44,006 bases of DNA from Verrucomicrobiota bacterium (lineage in GTDB: Bacteria; Verrucomicrobiota; Kiritimatiellia; JAHIZV01): positions 1 through 44,006 of the forward strand of contig JAHIZV010000107.1 of NCBI GenBank assembly GCA_018814445.1, written 5' to 3'. The stretch's first letter is position 1, and the number at the start of each line of letters is the position of its first letter. This document shows positions 1-8,448 of the stretch, one piece after another. Below the pieces are notes generated by a model. That model was given only the letters and a program-made list of their open reading frames with translations. It was not told the DNA's origin and did not search any database. The translations under genes were made by a program, and so were the position numbers.

Positions 1-145
1 CCCGGAAGAAGCAGTATCCGCCCGCCGTATTCGAGACGAGGCCGAAGAATTCCTCACTGCCGAGGTAGTTGATCCACGGCAGGGGCGTCGAGGGCACGTT
101 GATAACGTACTCCCTGTTGGAGTCATCAAAGTAACCGTATTTCAT
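1..145 (-). CDS. GH94 cellobiose/cellodextrin phosphorylase-like protein, N-terminal fragment
   Basis: The reverse strand from 145 encodes an uninterrupted 48-codon N-terminus running off the left edge. It begins [15 protein letters not shown] and continues with [17 protein letters not shown] and [10 protein letters not shown]. This is the characteristic start of glycoside hydrolase family 94 enzymes (cellobiose, cellodextrin or chitobiose phosphorylases), cytosolic enzymes that split beta-glucosides with phosphate to give a sugar 1-phosphate. No signal peptide is present, as expected for the family. The start ATG lies 61 bases downstream of the stop of the PHP metallohydrolase gene on the same strand, so the two may be co-transcribed. 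No good Shine-Dalgarno sequence is visible before the ATG. The fragment is too short to assign substrate, and the catalytic domain is outside the window. Confidence 0.85.
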   Translation of the reverse strand, partial: MKYGYFDDSNREYVINVPSTPLPWINYLGSEEFFGLVSNTAGGYCFFR

Positions 146-206
146 GATTGATAAAAATATGTCGCGTGCGGATCGTCGGAAGATCTGTACGCGATCCCTT
201 TATTAT

Positions 207-1805
207 TCAAGGGTTCCAGGTCCATTTCTTCATTGCGCGGGCAAACCGTCTGATTGCAAAAGCCTCCGGGGGCACATCGCCGGGCTGAAAGCCGGGCCAG
301 TCACGCAGAAACTGCCCGCGGTACAGATACTGCTGAAGTCGTGTGACTTCAGGATTAGCGTTAATCAGGTAGTGAGTAGCCTGTCTTTGCCCGTCGACAT
401 TCAGCGTGACACGTCCTGAAGCCGGGATACGGCACTTCAGATTCCCCTGGCGTATCCTGTGCTCTTCAATAATGTCACCGAAGGCACTCTCGATCCGAAG
501 TTTACCTCCAACAAAGGGGTTGCCCGTTTTGAAACGGATGCTCACTTCCGAGATCAGCGGGGCAGGGAAGTGATGGCCTTTCGGATGAAGGTAAACGGGA
601 TTGGTCACGGCAAACTGTTCTACGTCCCTCGGCGCCATTCCGGGACCCTCGCCGGCTCCGAAAACGCGGACGACAAGGTAGCCGGCGGTCTTGCGCCCTG
701 GCACCTGGATCCGGAACTCGCCCCCCGGCGTATTCTGTTCCGACCAGATTACTTTCCCGCCTTTGCCTATGAGCTCGATCAAACCTAATGTCTCGTGTCC
801 TGCACGCGGCCACGCCTTGATGCGTACATCGTGCAGATGCATTCCTGACGTTTCCGCCACACTCCCCATGCGCTTTCCGTCGACTTTCAACTCGACATGA
901 GGTCCGCTTGAGGAAAAGAGACAGCCCGATTTCACCCGGTGAACCAGGCTGCGCGCACTCTTCAGTCCCCGGGGCGCGTACACATAGGTCAGGTACTCTC
1001 TGGTATCCCACAGGCGTTCGGAGGAAAGGCCGACATCAGACTCGGCCAGTCCGGTGACGCAGTACCCCAGGTCAAGCAGGTGAAACCACAGGGACAGATA
1101 TCCGGGGCGATATGCGTCGTAGCCCATGATGACCAGGCCGTCGATGAATCCGTCCGCAACCAGATGAGCAGGCATCTCGGACGCTATGTTGGTCACGAAA
1201 GCTTTCTTATCGGTGTACCACCAGCTTGTGGGATGCGCCCATATGCCGAGGGCCCCTTTCGCCCGCTGTGTTGCAACGATTTCCATGTACGGACGCCGTT
1301 CGTACGGCATCGGCTCCGGACCGGTATAGCCCTTCTTCTGCGCGCGCACCATCCATCGGTCAAACGGCTGATCGTAATCATGCCACTCGGGATAGTCGTG
1401 GTGCCAGCCGATCCACCACATATGACCGTAGCGGGCCTTGGGCGTTTCGTTGTCGAGATAGAAGAGAGTGCGCCCTTTGCTGAGCTCGTTGAGACGTTTG
1501 ATAACGCGCTGCGCTTCTTCAGGATACTTGACGGATTGCACGTCGAAGTCTTCGGAGTAGTAGATGTCACGTGCCCTGTCTTCAAAGCGCCCGTATGCAC
1601 GGGCCGTCTTTGGTGTGAATGGCGAGCCCACGCCGACGGCGGCTATGCGCGTCTTTGCGGCCCATTCGACAAGGTTTCCGTAGTTCCGCGGCGGCCGAAG
1701 CTCCCCGTGAAGCATATGTGTGTGAGTAAGCACGGAGCGCCATGACGTCCCGAGACCGTCAGGGGGCGGAATCAATCTATGTCCTGTATACCGAGAGCCT
1801 GGCAT
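207..1805 (-). CDS. CehA/McbA-like PHP-superfamily metallohydrolase
   Basis: The 532-residue product has no signal peptide. An HxH pair (H28, H30 in THTHMLHGE) opens the fold, followed by acidic residue E120, the pair H135-H136, H191 in GIWAHPTSWW, and a closing ESD motif (E255-D257). This spacing fits the PHP-type metal-binding domain of the CehA/McbA family, whose members hydrolyse esters or other small substrates with a di- or trinuclear metal centre. The C-terminal half (about 300-532) looks like beta-rich accessory domains. The start is supported by GAGGGAG about 6 bases before the ATG. A GH94 gene follows 61 bases downstream on the same strand, which suggests a carbohydrate context rather than carbaryl breakdown. 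The substrate cannot be told from sequence. Confidence 0.7.
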   Translation of the reverse strand: MPGSRYTGHRLIPPPDGLGTSWRSVLTHTHMLHGELRPPRNYGNLVEWAAKTRIAAVGVGSPFTPKTARAYGRFEDRARDIYYSEDFDVQSVKYPEEAQRVIKRLNELSKGRTLFYLDNETPKARYGHMWWIGWHHDYPEWHDYDQPFDRWMVRAQKKGYTGPEPMPYERRPYMEIVATQRAKGALGIWAHPTSWWYTDKKAFVTNIASEMPAHLVADGFIDGLVIMGYDAYRPGYLSLWFHLLDLGYCVTGLAESDVGLSSERLWDTREYLTYVYAPRGLKSARSLVHRVKSGCLFSSSGPHVELKVDGKRMGSVAETSGMHLHDVRIKAWPRAGHETLGLIELIGKGGKVIWSEQNTPGGEFRIQVPGRKTAGYLVVRVFGAGEGPGMAPRDVEQFAVTNPVYLHPKGHHFPAPLISEVSIRFKTGNPFVGGKLRIESAFGDIIEEHRIRQGNLKCRIPASGRVTLNVDGQRQATHYLINANPEVTRLQQYLYRGQFLRDWPGFQPGDVPPEAFAIRRFARAMKKWTWNP

Positions 1806-1884
1806 GTTTACTCCCTCGTCCGGTGGCGTGCCGAATACACAGAGGGAAGTCCAAGAAACCTTCCCCCTGAAAATAGTCCTTTAC

Positions 1885-1894
1885 ATACTAGTTT
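1885..1894. promoter_or_regulatory. ATACTAGTTT motif in AT-rich divergent promoter region
   Basis: The ten-base motif ATACTAGTTT sits in an AT-rich stretch (about 1880-1912) between the divergent PHP hydrolase gene and the exosortase gene. The same ten bases occur at 3194-3203, and a 9/10 match at 4320-4329, each time in the gap before a gene of the exosortase/LamG/C25 cluster. TTTACA at 1880-1885 could be a weak -35 element, but no well-spaced -10 box was found. A shared regulator site is inference. Confidence 0.35.
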
Positions 1895-1948
1895 TATACA
1901 TAACATATATAGTGAGGATTGTTCAACACCTTTGTGCCGAATATCAGG

Positions 1949-2527
1949 ATGATGAAGGCCTGTCGAAAAAATGGAAGAAGGGAAGGGACCCGGCGGAACT
2001 GGTTTCCCTTCCTGCGTTTCATAGTCCTCTTTGCCGTGATATTCCTGCTGTTGCAGCGAGCCTACATAAACATGGGTGAGCGGACCCAGAACCTTGCCAC
2101 TCACCGCTTGAACGCGGTGCCGGCGGCAGCGGTGCTGAATGTTCTCATCCCGGGGAAGGGTGTGGTTGCATCCGACGCGAAAGTTATCGGCAGGGGATGT
2201 GAAGTAACGATCAGGAAGGGATGTGAGGGCTTCGAGGTGTTCTTCATTCTCGCGGCAGGTATGATCGCCTATCCGATGAGATGGAGCAGGAAAATCATGG
2301 GCCTTCTCGTCGGCGCGGTTTTCGTCTACGTCCTCAACATCATTCGCATCATCAGTCTCTTCTGCGTGGTCTGGCTGTGGCCCGGGTTCTTTGACGCGGC
2401 CCATATCATGGTCTGGCAGACGATTCTGATTCTGCTGTCTCTCCTGTTTTTCTCGTGGTGGATAGGGAAGAGTCCTCTTCATGGCTCCGCGGGCGGGCCC
2501 GCTTCACGCACACCGAACACGAAATAA
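1949..2527 (+). CDS. xrtH: Exosortase, XrtH type (IPTL-CTERM protein processing)
   Basis: This 192-residue polytopic membrane protein carries the three residues expected of an exosortase/archaeosortase active site: a Cys in the GCEGFE motif (C92), an Arg in NIIRI (R133) and a His in DAAHIM (H152), each next to a hydrophobic segment. Exosortases cleave secreted proteins near a C-terminal tag and are thought to attach them to surface glycolipid or polysaccharide. Its short length fits XrtH, the type paired with IPTLxxWG tags. A protein with exactly such a tag is encoded at 3329-4246, and a likely XrtH partner lies convergent at 2406-3161. A longer reading frame begins at a TTG (1919), but AGGA directly abuts it. 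I prefer the ATG at 1949 or 1952, preceded by CAGG. The 3' end overlaps the convergent gene by 122 bases. Confidence 0.75.
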   Translation: MMKACRKNGRREGTRRNWFPFLRFIVLFAVIFLLLQRAYINMGERTQNLATHRLNAVPAAAVLNVLIPGKGVVASDAKVIGRGCEVTIRKGCEGFEVFFILAAGMIAYPMRWSRKIMGLLVGAVFVYVLNIIRIISLFCVVWLWPGFFDAAHIMVWQTILILLSLLFFSWWIGKSPLHGSAGGPASRTPNTK

Positions 2528-3161
2528 GCGCCAGCAGGACGGTAAGAAACTGACGGCCCCCCGTGCTGAAGAAGGACTTGATCACTTTGAGTCGCGCGAA
2601 TTCACGGCCGATCATGGCGGTCGCGGCATCGTTCCCTGCAGAATGGGAAACATGCGGCGCTATCATGCGCCATACATCGTCGTACAGCTCGCGCCCGCAC
2701 CAGAAGAACATAACAGCACAGTCCAACGCGGCCGCGGCTGCAGCCAGGATCAGTCCAATGCCAAGTGCACAACCCCGCCGCCTCCACGACATAGGCCAGG
2801 CCGCTATCACGGTCAGGATAATCAGCGGGTAAACGTTGATAACTGAAAACAAGTGCTTGGCAGTGAAACCGTACTCGGGCCCCTGACTGCCGGTTGTCAT
2901 GGTGACCCGGTTCAGTACGAAGCTCATACCCTCCATCTTCAGGTGGATGTTGTCCTGCCCGATGCGATCCAATCGATATTCAGGATCCAGGGCGTGGACA
3001 ATCAAAGCAAGAGAACCCCTCAGTATATCTGAGAATAATGCGGGCCGGATAGAAAGAAGCATGAAAATCACGATGAAGACCGCCGCTCCCCTTGCGGTCA
3101 TCTTCCATCGTCGAAAAGGGACGTCTGATTTCATGTGCGGCCATTCTACTCGAACAAGCAT
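2406..3161 (-). CDS. Membrane protein, probable exosortase H-associated protein
   Basis: The 251-residue product has an N-terminal membrane anchor (about residues 22-42), a soluble stretch of about 60 residues, then two close hydrophobic segments (about 105-150) and one more near 205-225, ending in a charged Ser/Arg/Glu-rich tail. This layout, and its place beside the exosortase gene, match the membrane protein that accompanies XrtH in other bacteria. Sequence similarity was judged only by eye. It would act in the inner membrane with the exosortase, in an unknown role. The chosen ATG is preceded by TAAGGCAGGA; an internal ATG at 3134 is an alternative with a weaker site. Unusually, it is convergent to xrtH and overlaps its 3' end by 122 bases, so the charged tail is read from DNA that also encodes the exosortase C-terminus. 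Confidence 0.6.
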   Translation of the reverse strand: MLVRVEWPHMKSDVPFRRWKMTARGAAVFIVIFMLLSIRPALFSDILRGSLALIVHALDPEYRLDRIGQDNIHLKMEGMSFVLNRVTMTTGSQGPEYGFTAKHLFSVINVYPLIILTVIAAWPMSWRRRGCALGIGLILAAAAAALDCAVMFFWCGRELYDDVWRMIAPHVSHSAGNDAATAMIGREFARLKVIKSFFSTGGRQFLTVLLALISCSVCVKRARPRSHEEDSSLSTTRKTGETAESESSARP

Positions 3162-3193
3162 TCCTGCCTTAGAAAAATCTTGCAGTATTGATA

Positions 3194-3208
3194 ATACTAG
3201 TTTAGTAT
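3194..3208. promoter_or_regulatory. ATACTA-N3-TAGTAT inverted repeat with ACTAGT core
   Basis: A perfect six-base inverted repeat, ATACTA (3194-3199) and TAGTAT (3203-3208) with GTT between, lies in the divergent gap between the exosortase-associated membrane gene (starts 3161, minus) and the IPTL-CTERM LamG gene (starts 3329, plus). It contains the ATACTAGTTT motif also found at 1885. Symmetry and position suggest an operator for both genes, which is inference. Confidence 0.4.
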
Positions 3209-3328
3209 AAAGTAGAGTAGAAAGTCTAATTGGTTATTGAGCATTTGGACTATTTGCGTAGAATACAAGTGAAGAGGCTTCTTGGGATGAAGAGGCCGTT
3301 CGATGTGGTCGCGTAGCGGGAATACACA

Positions 3329-4246
3329 ATGGCCCTGTCGTCAAAAAAGCAAATTGGATTCGGGATGCTTCCGTTCCTGGCTGTGATGTCTATGCTATTG
3401 CTTTCCGCGATTTCGGCAGACGCGCTGACGTGGTCTGCAATGAACGGTGTGACGGCGGACACGCTGTTGCGCTACCGGTGTGACGAAGGATCCGGCACAG
3501 TCCTTGAAGACCTCTCTGCCGGTGCTCATGACGGGAGCCTGGCGAACGCCTCAGCCTGGTCCAGCGGCCATCCGGGATGGTTCACGTACAGTTACGGCTT
3601 CTACTTGTCGCCCAGCGGGAATCCAACGGACGGCATGAATGCCAACGTCACCATTACCGGTGTGGATATGGACAAGGGGCTGACCGTTTCCTTCTGGTAC
3701 AGGAATGGCGCCGGAGAAACCCAATCTGGAACTGCATTCGCCATTGAGGGGCCGGGGGCCACGCCCAGAATCCAGCTTTATACGGATGACTTCGGTCCAA
3801 GCTACTATGGCCGCATACGCCTGTTTGCGAGTCCCGACTGGTCCAGCCTCTACAGTATAGGCGGAGAGGGTGTCTGGAAACACATTGCTGTCGTCTACGA
3901 TCCTGTCGACGGAGATTCTTCGAACGGAGGAAACTTCTATCTCTATCTGGATACCGCTCTTCTGGAGACGGTTGCGTCGGCCAACGACTACTCCGGCGTC
4001 AGTCAATTCAATTTCAAGTTTGGCGATAACACGTTTGCCAACTCACCTTTGCAGGGCGCGGATCTGGATGAACTGCTGATTGAGAATGCGGTGATTACCG
4101 ACTTCTCCCAGCCCTACCATCCAGTGAATATTCCGACGCTCAGCGAGTGGGGGATGATCATTCTGACCGGCCTCGTGCTTCTCGTGGCGGCGCGGCGCCT
4201 GCTGGGCGAAGAGCCGGCCTACGCGGATGTCGGGATGTCCGCCTGA
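3329..4246 (+). CDS. Secreted LamG-domain protein with IPTL-CTERM sorting signal
   Basis: The 305-residue product has a signal peptide (hydrophobic core about residues 12-28, ending near SADA) and a concanavalin/LamG-like beta-sandwich (about 45-255) with the typical RYRCDEGSGT start, a TVSFWYRN strand and WKHIAVVYD. It ends in NIPTLSEWGMIILTGLVLL followed by AARR, which is an IPTL-CTERM tag: motif, transmembrane helix, basic cluster. A further 12-residue tail after the basic cluster is longer than usual for these tags. Such proteins are substrates of exosortase H, and an xrtH-like gene lies 0.8 kb upstream. The protein is therefore probably cleaved at the tag and placed on the cell surface or in matrix. 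It has the same architecture as the protein encoded at 10835-11728, which carries a PEP-CTERM tag instead. GCGGGA before the ATG is a weak ribosome site. Confidence 0.8.
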   Translation: MALSSKKQIGFGMLPFLAVMSMLLLSAISADALTWSAMNGVTADTLLRYRCDEGSGTVLEDLSAGAHDGSLANASAWSSGHPGWFTYSYGFYLSPSGNPTDGMNANVTITGVDMDKGLTVSFWYRNGAGETQSGTAFAIEGPGATPRIQLYTDDFGPSYYGRIRLFASPDWSSLYSIGGEGVWKHIAVVYDPVDGDSSNGGNFYLYLDTALLETVASANDYSGVSQFNFKFGDNTFANSPLQGADLDELLIENAVITDFSQPYHPVNIPTLSEWGMIILTGLVLLVAARRLLGEEPAYADVGMSA

Positions 4247-4290
4247 CCGGAATCCTATCCGGGGAAGAAAAAAGATTCCACTTTACTTGG

Positions 4291-4329
4291 AAGCATGCTT
4301 GGGATATATAGTATAGGATATACTAGTTA
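4291..4329. promoter_or_regulatory. Palindrome and TAGTATA-N3-TATACTA repeat upstream of C25-like gene
   Basis: AAGCATGCTT (4291-4300) is a perfect ten-base palindrome. It is followed by a perfect seven-base inverted repeat, TAGTATA (4309-4315), GGA, TATACTA (4319-4325), which runs into ATACTAGTTA (4320-4329). That last motif matches the sites at 1885 and 3194 at nine of ten positions. The block could end transcription of the LamG gene, regulate the next gene, or both. Confidence 0.4.
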
Positions 4330-4365
4330 CTAAGAATGCAGCGTCTCAACGGGAAGCATGAAATT

Positions 4366-7300
4366 ATGACACTCACTCGCTTTATCGTCGCATCTCTGGC
4401 CATCGCGTTTCTCTGCGGTCAGGCCGCACTCGCACGGGAAGTACTCATGGTCACGGCGTCGCCCTCAAGTCCATCCCCGTCTTTGCTGGTCCGTTTTGAA
4501 GGTGTGGACAACGACGGCGTCGCCTTCGATCTTCGTCGGCGTGAAGCAGGGACGATAGCAACGAATACGGCGCCCGGTGACGGCGGATGGGTTTTGATTG
4601 GGCCGAATGTGCCGTCGGACGGTCGATCAGGCAGTTTCCTGGATACCAATATCGTCGAGGGCATCGTGTATGAATACTGGGTCGACAAGGTTACTTCCTC
4701 GTCGAGCAAGGGCTATGGAGTAGGCGGAGTTTCCATTCCCGCCCCCGAACACCGGGGAACCATTCTTCTGGTCGTCGAAGAAGGTCTCACAAACAGCCTG
4801 AAAGCGGAACTCGGACAGCTCGAACGGGATCTCGTTGGTGACGGTTGGAAGGTGGCGACAAGCGCGGTCCCCCGCTACGATGAGAACCCGGTGGACGGTG
4901 CAGCCCGATTGGCTCAGCTCTACACAGTGCGCTCGGCCATTTCAAACTTGTATTTCTCCGCTCCCGGCGAGTTGAAGGCAGCTTACCTCATTGGACGCGT
5001 TCCGGTTCCCTACAGCCTGGCGGTTCAGGAACCCTCGTTTGCATCAAACATTCCGCCCTGGCCGCCCGACGGTCATGAGGGGCATGCGGGATGTTGGCCG
5101 GCCGATCTTTACTACGCCGATATCTATCAGGACTACACGAATCAGAACTACGTCTGGCAGGATGATACGCGGGCATGGACTAATACAACCATACCGCGCT
5201 GCTCTACGCTCCCCGGTGACGGGAAGTTTGATAACTACAGAACGCCCACAAGGCTTGATGTCCAGATCGGACGCGTAGATTTCTCGCAGATGCCCGGCTC
5301 GCCGCTCTCTGAAACGGAGCTGGTGCGGCAGTATCTGAACAAAGCGCACCGCTATCGCATGGGAAAAATCGATATGCAGCGCTCCGCGGCAATCAGCTCA
5401 CCCTATGCCTCCGTCCGGATGACTTTTCCCTCGTGGTTCGGGACGAACGCCTATGTGACGTCGACGAACCTCCAGGCCGACCTGCAGAATACGAACGGCT
5501 ACTATGGAATCTTCGCGAATGGTGCGGGCGGGTTCACATCCGTCGGAACTCACTACACGAGCTGGGATCTGATCAATATCAACCCGAAGATATTCATTCA
5601 TATGGCGCATGGAAGCTACTTCGGGGATTGGGACTCCGAGAATAACCTGTTGCGCGCCGCCCTCGCGGGGAGCGAAGGAGGTCTGGTCTCTTTGGACGCA
5701 ATGGATTTCTCCTATGGTACTCCGTTGAATCCGCACTATCACGTCGCGCCCGACTGGGCTCTGTGTCATATGGCGCTGGGTGAGACGGTGGGCTATGGAG
5801 TCCGCCATTCGATGAACGAGACATTTACCGCCTCATGGATATATACAACGCGCCCGAGTTCTCATTTCGCGCTTCTCGGTGATCCCGCCCTGCGGCTGTT
5901 TCCTGTTGAAACCGTCCCCGAAGTTGATGCCGTCGCCGCCGGAAACGATGTAGTTCTCACATGGCAGGCTTCGCCCGACACCGGAGTTGCCGGTTACCAT
6001 GTGTACTCATCCACGAACGGAGTCGGAGGACCTTATTCGAAGTTGACGGGAACGGCTGTCTCGGGCACGGCCTACACAAACAGCGGGGCCTTGCCGGGTA
6101 CGGTCTACTATCAGATTCGCGCGATGAAGGACGAACTGACGGGAGCCGGGAACTACGAGAATACCAGTCTGGGCGTGTTCGCCATGCAGTCTTCGGAGGC
6201 GACACCATATGTCAGTATTCAGCCGGTTGATTCATCGGCGTCTGAAGTAGGCCCAGACTCGGCCACGGTCCGGTTCATGAGAACCGGCGACACCTCCTCC
6301 GATTTGACTGTCTACTTCACCACCTCGGGATCGGCCGGCGTCGGTGACTACAGTCTCAACGCCACGAACTCCGTGGTGATTCCCGGCGGAGCCAGCGCCG
6401 TCGACCTCGTGTTGAGCCCCTACGCCGACGACGACTTCGAGGGAACGGAGACCGCTATGATCGAGTTGACGGACGATGTTTCCTACCAGGCCGGCGTCTA
6501 CGTTGTTCAAGCCATAGATATCGCGGACGAAGACTCCGTGCCGCCGGATCCCTCGGATCTCACTGCCGAGGAGATAAACACAAATGCCGTGCTGCGGTGG
6601 GCCGATAACTCGACTAACGAAACGCGGTTCATTATTGAGCGCCGCAATATCTCCGGGGGAGCTGTAACGATCGTTGATAATGAGGACGGGACGCTGGTTT
6701 CGAAGTATCCCGCCGAGGGGCAGTGGGAGACCCAGGCGTTCGAGAACTCGTACAACGGAAGCTGTTTCGGCATTAAGAAAAACAGCGGCGATTTCTACGT
6801 CGACTACGCCGTGGGTTCTGCGGTTACCGGTTGGCATGATCTGGCATGGTGGCATCCTTCCGGCAGTACGGGCGGGGATTTGACGGACAGTCAGTATCTT
6901 TACATTCACCATGCGGGCGGGTCCAATACGGTCCTGATCAACATGCAGGTGAATGGCGCAACCTGGAAGGAATTGGGAAGATACGAACTCGATACGAACA
7001 GCTACCTGCGCGTTGAGGGAACGTCCACTTCGTATCGGTGGACGATTGCCGACGCGTTGAGAATCGAGCGTCCGTTCCTGCCGGTGGGTGAGGTGGCCGC
7101 GGGAGTCACAAACTGGACCGACACAACAGTCGGTGCCGGCTACAGCTATGAGTACAGAGTAAGTGCCGCGATCGCCAATGCGACTTCATCGCCTTCTGAC
7201 TCGGCGACCGTCGTTATCACCGGGGGAGGAACAAATGCCGTGCCGACTGTCGATGCAGGAACGGCAGATGCTATTACGGCAGACCAGGATCTGTCCCTGA

Positions 7301-8439
7301 ACGGCAGCGCTGATGATCCGGACGACGGACCGCTGGCCCTCGTGGCAACATGGTTCAAATATAGCGGGCCGGGCAGTGTAACGTTTGGCGACGAGCATGC
7401 TCTTTCGACAACGGCCTCGTTTTCAACAAACGGGGCATATACGCTTGGACTCAGGGCGACAGACGGGCTTGCCACTGTGACCGACACCGTCGCGGTCACA
7501 GTCAATCCCGCTCCTGTTCCGGGCATGGGCGCATCCAACGGGACGGCTTTTGTCTGGGACGAATATACGATCGGTCTGTGGCACTTTGACGGGAACGCCG
7601 AAGACGCGACAACCAACCATCTTGATCTTGTGCTGATCAACGGTGCGACACTGGCCACCGGCGGGCAGGCGACGGCGTGGATGGCCAGTCCGTCCGGTTC
7701 AGCCCTGAGGGTCGACAACTATCCCCAGGCTGCCACAGGAACCGTTTCCGACGCACTGATCTTCGGTTCCGGCGCAGGACGGCCGATTACACTGGAGGCC
7801 CGGATGAATATCGAGGCATGGGGTTCAAACAGTGTCTCCTACACGATGTTCGGGATGGAGCAGAACTGGGACACGCATATCAACCTGGAGCAGGGCACAT
7901 GGAGTTATCCTGAAGGTTGGGTGTCCGGTAACAGGGACGAAGCGCTTGTCGGCGAGCAGGTCATCGGCACGTACTGGAGTACCGGCGTCTGGCACCACTT
8001 CATGTTCACATTTGACGGCACCAACGAGTTCACCGCGTACCTGGACGGAGTCAGGATCGGCAACTCGATTAATACCGAGCCGAATTGGGGCCGCTTCAAC
8101 AACCTCATGCTGATCTTCGGCAACTTCGTCGGCTATATGGATGAAATACGCTTGAGCAGCACAATCCGGACGTTCGAAACGGGATCCGGCGAAGAGCCGC
8201 CGCCGGAAATCCCCGAGATTGATTCTGGAACAACGTACGTCCTGAACGGTGAGCTGCAGATCGGTTTCACCTCTCAAACAGGGCATCAATATGGCGTGGA
8301 CCACAGGCTCGATCTACTGGTTGGAGACTGGACGGAGCTGACCAACGGCCTCACTGGAGACGGTGACCCGATCGTCATCGAAGTGCCCCCGCTGGATGCA
8401 GGAGGTTTCTACCGTATTCGTGCATGGCGCGGGCCGTAG
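4366..8439 (+). CDS. Giant secreted multidomain protein with C25 (gingipain-like) peptidase domain
   Basis: The 1357-residue protein has a clear signal peptide (MTLTRFIVASLAIAFL, cleavage near ALA). Domains by eye: peptidase C25-like (about 110-515) with DLYYADIY, RLDVQIGRVD, HMAHGS (H415) and the family's closing LGDPALRLFP; fibronectin-III-like (about 517-608); Calx-beta-like (612-725); a golvesin/xanthan-lyase-type module (about 767-905) starting IVDNEDGT and ending in ADALRIERP; PKD-like (954-1048); LamG-like (1062-1268); and the C-terminal beta module shared with other proteins in this window (1287-1357, ending GGFYRIRAW). The nucleophilic Cys of gingipains is not visible after the HGS motif, so proteolytic activity is uncertain. 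The longer start at 4336 sits only seven bases after a regulatory motif; I prefer 4366, with GGGAAG nine bases upstream. GH78 follows after 9 bases. Confidence 0.75.
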   Translation: MTLTRFIVASLAIAFLCGQAALAREVLMVTASPSSPSPSLLVRFEGVDNDGVAFDLRRREAGTIATNTAPGDGGWVLIGPNVPSDGRSGSFLDTNIVEGIVYEYWVDKVTSSSSKGYGVGGVSIPAPEHRGTILLVVEEGLTNSLKAELGQLERDLVGDGWKVATSAVPRYDENPVDGAARLAQLYTVRSAISNLYFSAPGELKAAYLIGRVPVPYSLAVQEPSFASNIPPWPPDGHEGHAGCWPADLYYADIYQDYTNQNYVWQDDTRAWTNTTIPRCSTLPGDGKFDNYRTPTRLDVQIGRVDFSQMPGSPLSETELVRQYLNKAHRYRMGKIDMQRSAAISSPYASVRMTFPSWFGTNAYVTSTNLQADLQNTNGYYGIFANGAGGFTSVGTHYTSWDLININPKIFIHMAHGSYFGDWDSENNLLRAALAGSEGGLVSLDAMDFSYGTPLNPHYHVAPDWALCHMALGETVGYGVRHSMNETFTASWIYTTRPSSHFALLGDPALRLFPVETVPEVDAVAAGNDVVLTWQASPDTGVAGYHVYSSTNGVGGPYSKLTGTAVSGTAYTNSGALPGTVYYQIRAMKDELTGAGNYENTSLGVFAMQSSEATPYVSIQPVDSSASEVGPDSATVRFMRTGDTSSDLTVYFTTSGSAGVGDYSLNATNSVVIPGGASAVDLVLSPYADDDFEGTETAMIELTDDVSYQAGVYVVQAIDIADEDSVPPDPSDLTAEEINTNAVLRWADNSTNETRFIIERRNISGGAVTIVDNEDGTLVSKYPAEGQWETQAFENSYNGSCFGIKKNSGDFYVDYAVGSAVTGWHDLAWWHPSGSTGGDLTDSQYLYIHHAGGSNTVLINMQVNGATWKELGRYELDTNSYLRVEGTSTSYRWTIADALRIERPFLPVGEVAAGVTNWTDTTVGAGYSYEYRVSAAIANATSSPSDSATVVITGGGTNAVPTVDAGTADAITADQDLSLNGSADDPDDGPLALVATWFKYSGPGSVTFGDEHALSTTASFSTNGAYTLGLRATDGLATVTDTVAVTVNPAPVPGMGASNGTAFVWDEYTIGLWHFDGNAEDATTNHLDLVLINGATLATGGQATAWMASPSGSALRVDNYPQAATGTVSDALIFGSGAGRPITLEARMNIEAWGSNSVSYTMFGMEQNWDTHINLEQGTWSYPEGWVSGNRDEALVGEQVIGTYWSTGVWHHFMFTFDGTNEFTAYLDGVRIGNSINTEPNWGRFNNLMLIFGNFVGYMDEIRLSSTIRTFETGSGEEPPPEIPEIDSGTTYVLNGELQIGFTSQTGHQYGVDHRLDLLVGDWTELTNGLTGDGDPIVIEVPPLDAGGFYRIRAWRGP

Positions 8440-8448
8440 GACAACAGG

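Noticed and set aside
939-1745. A 268-codon open frame on the plus strand opposite the PHP hydrolase gene
   Set aside because: It is the complement of a well-supported gene with motif conservation and a ribosome site; its own translation shows no domain or signal.
2563-2832. Plus-strand frames downstream of xrtH
   Set aside because: They are shadows of the convergent membrane-protein gene and contain no supported start or motif.
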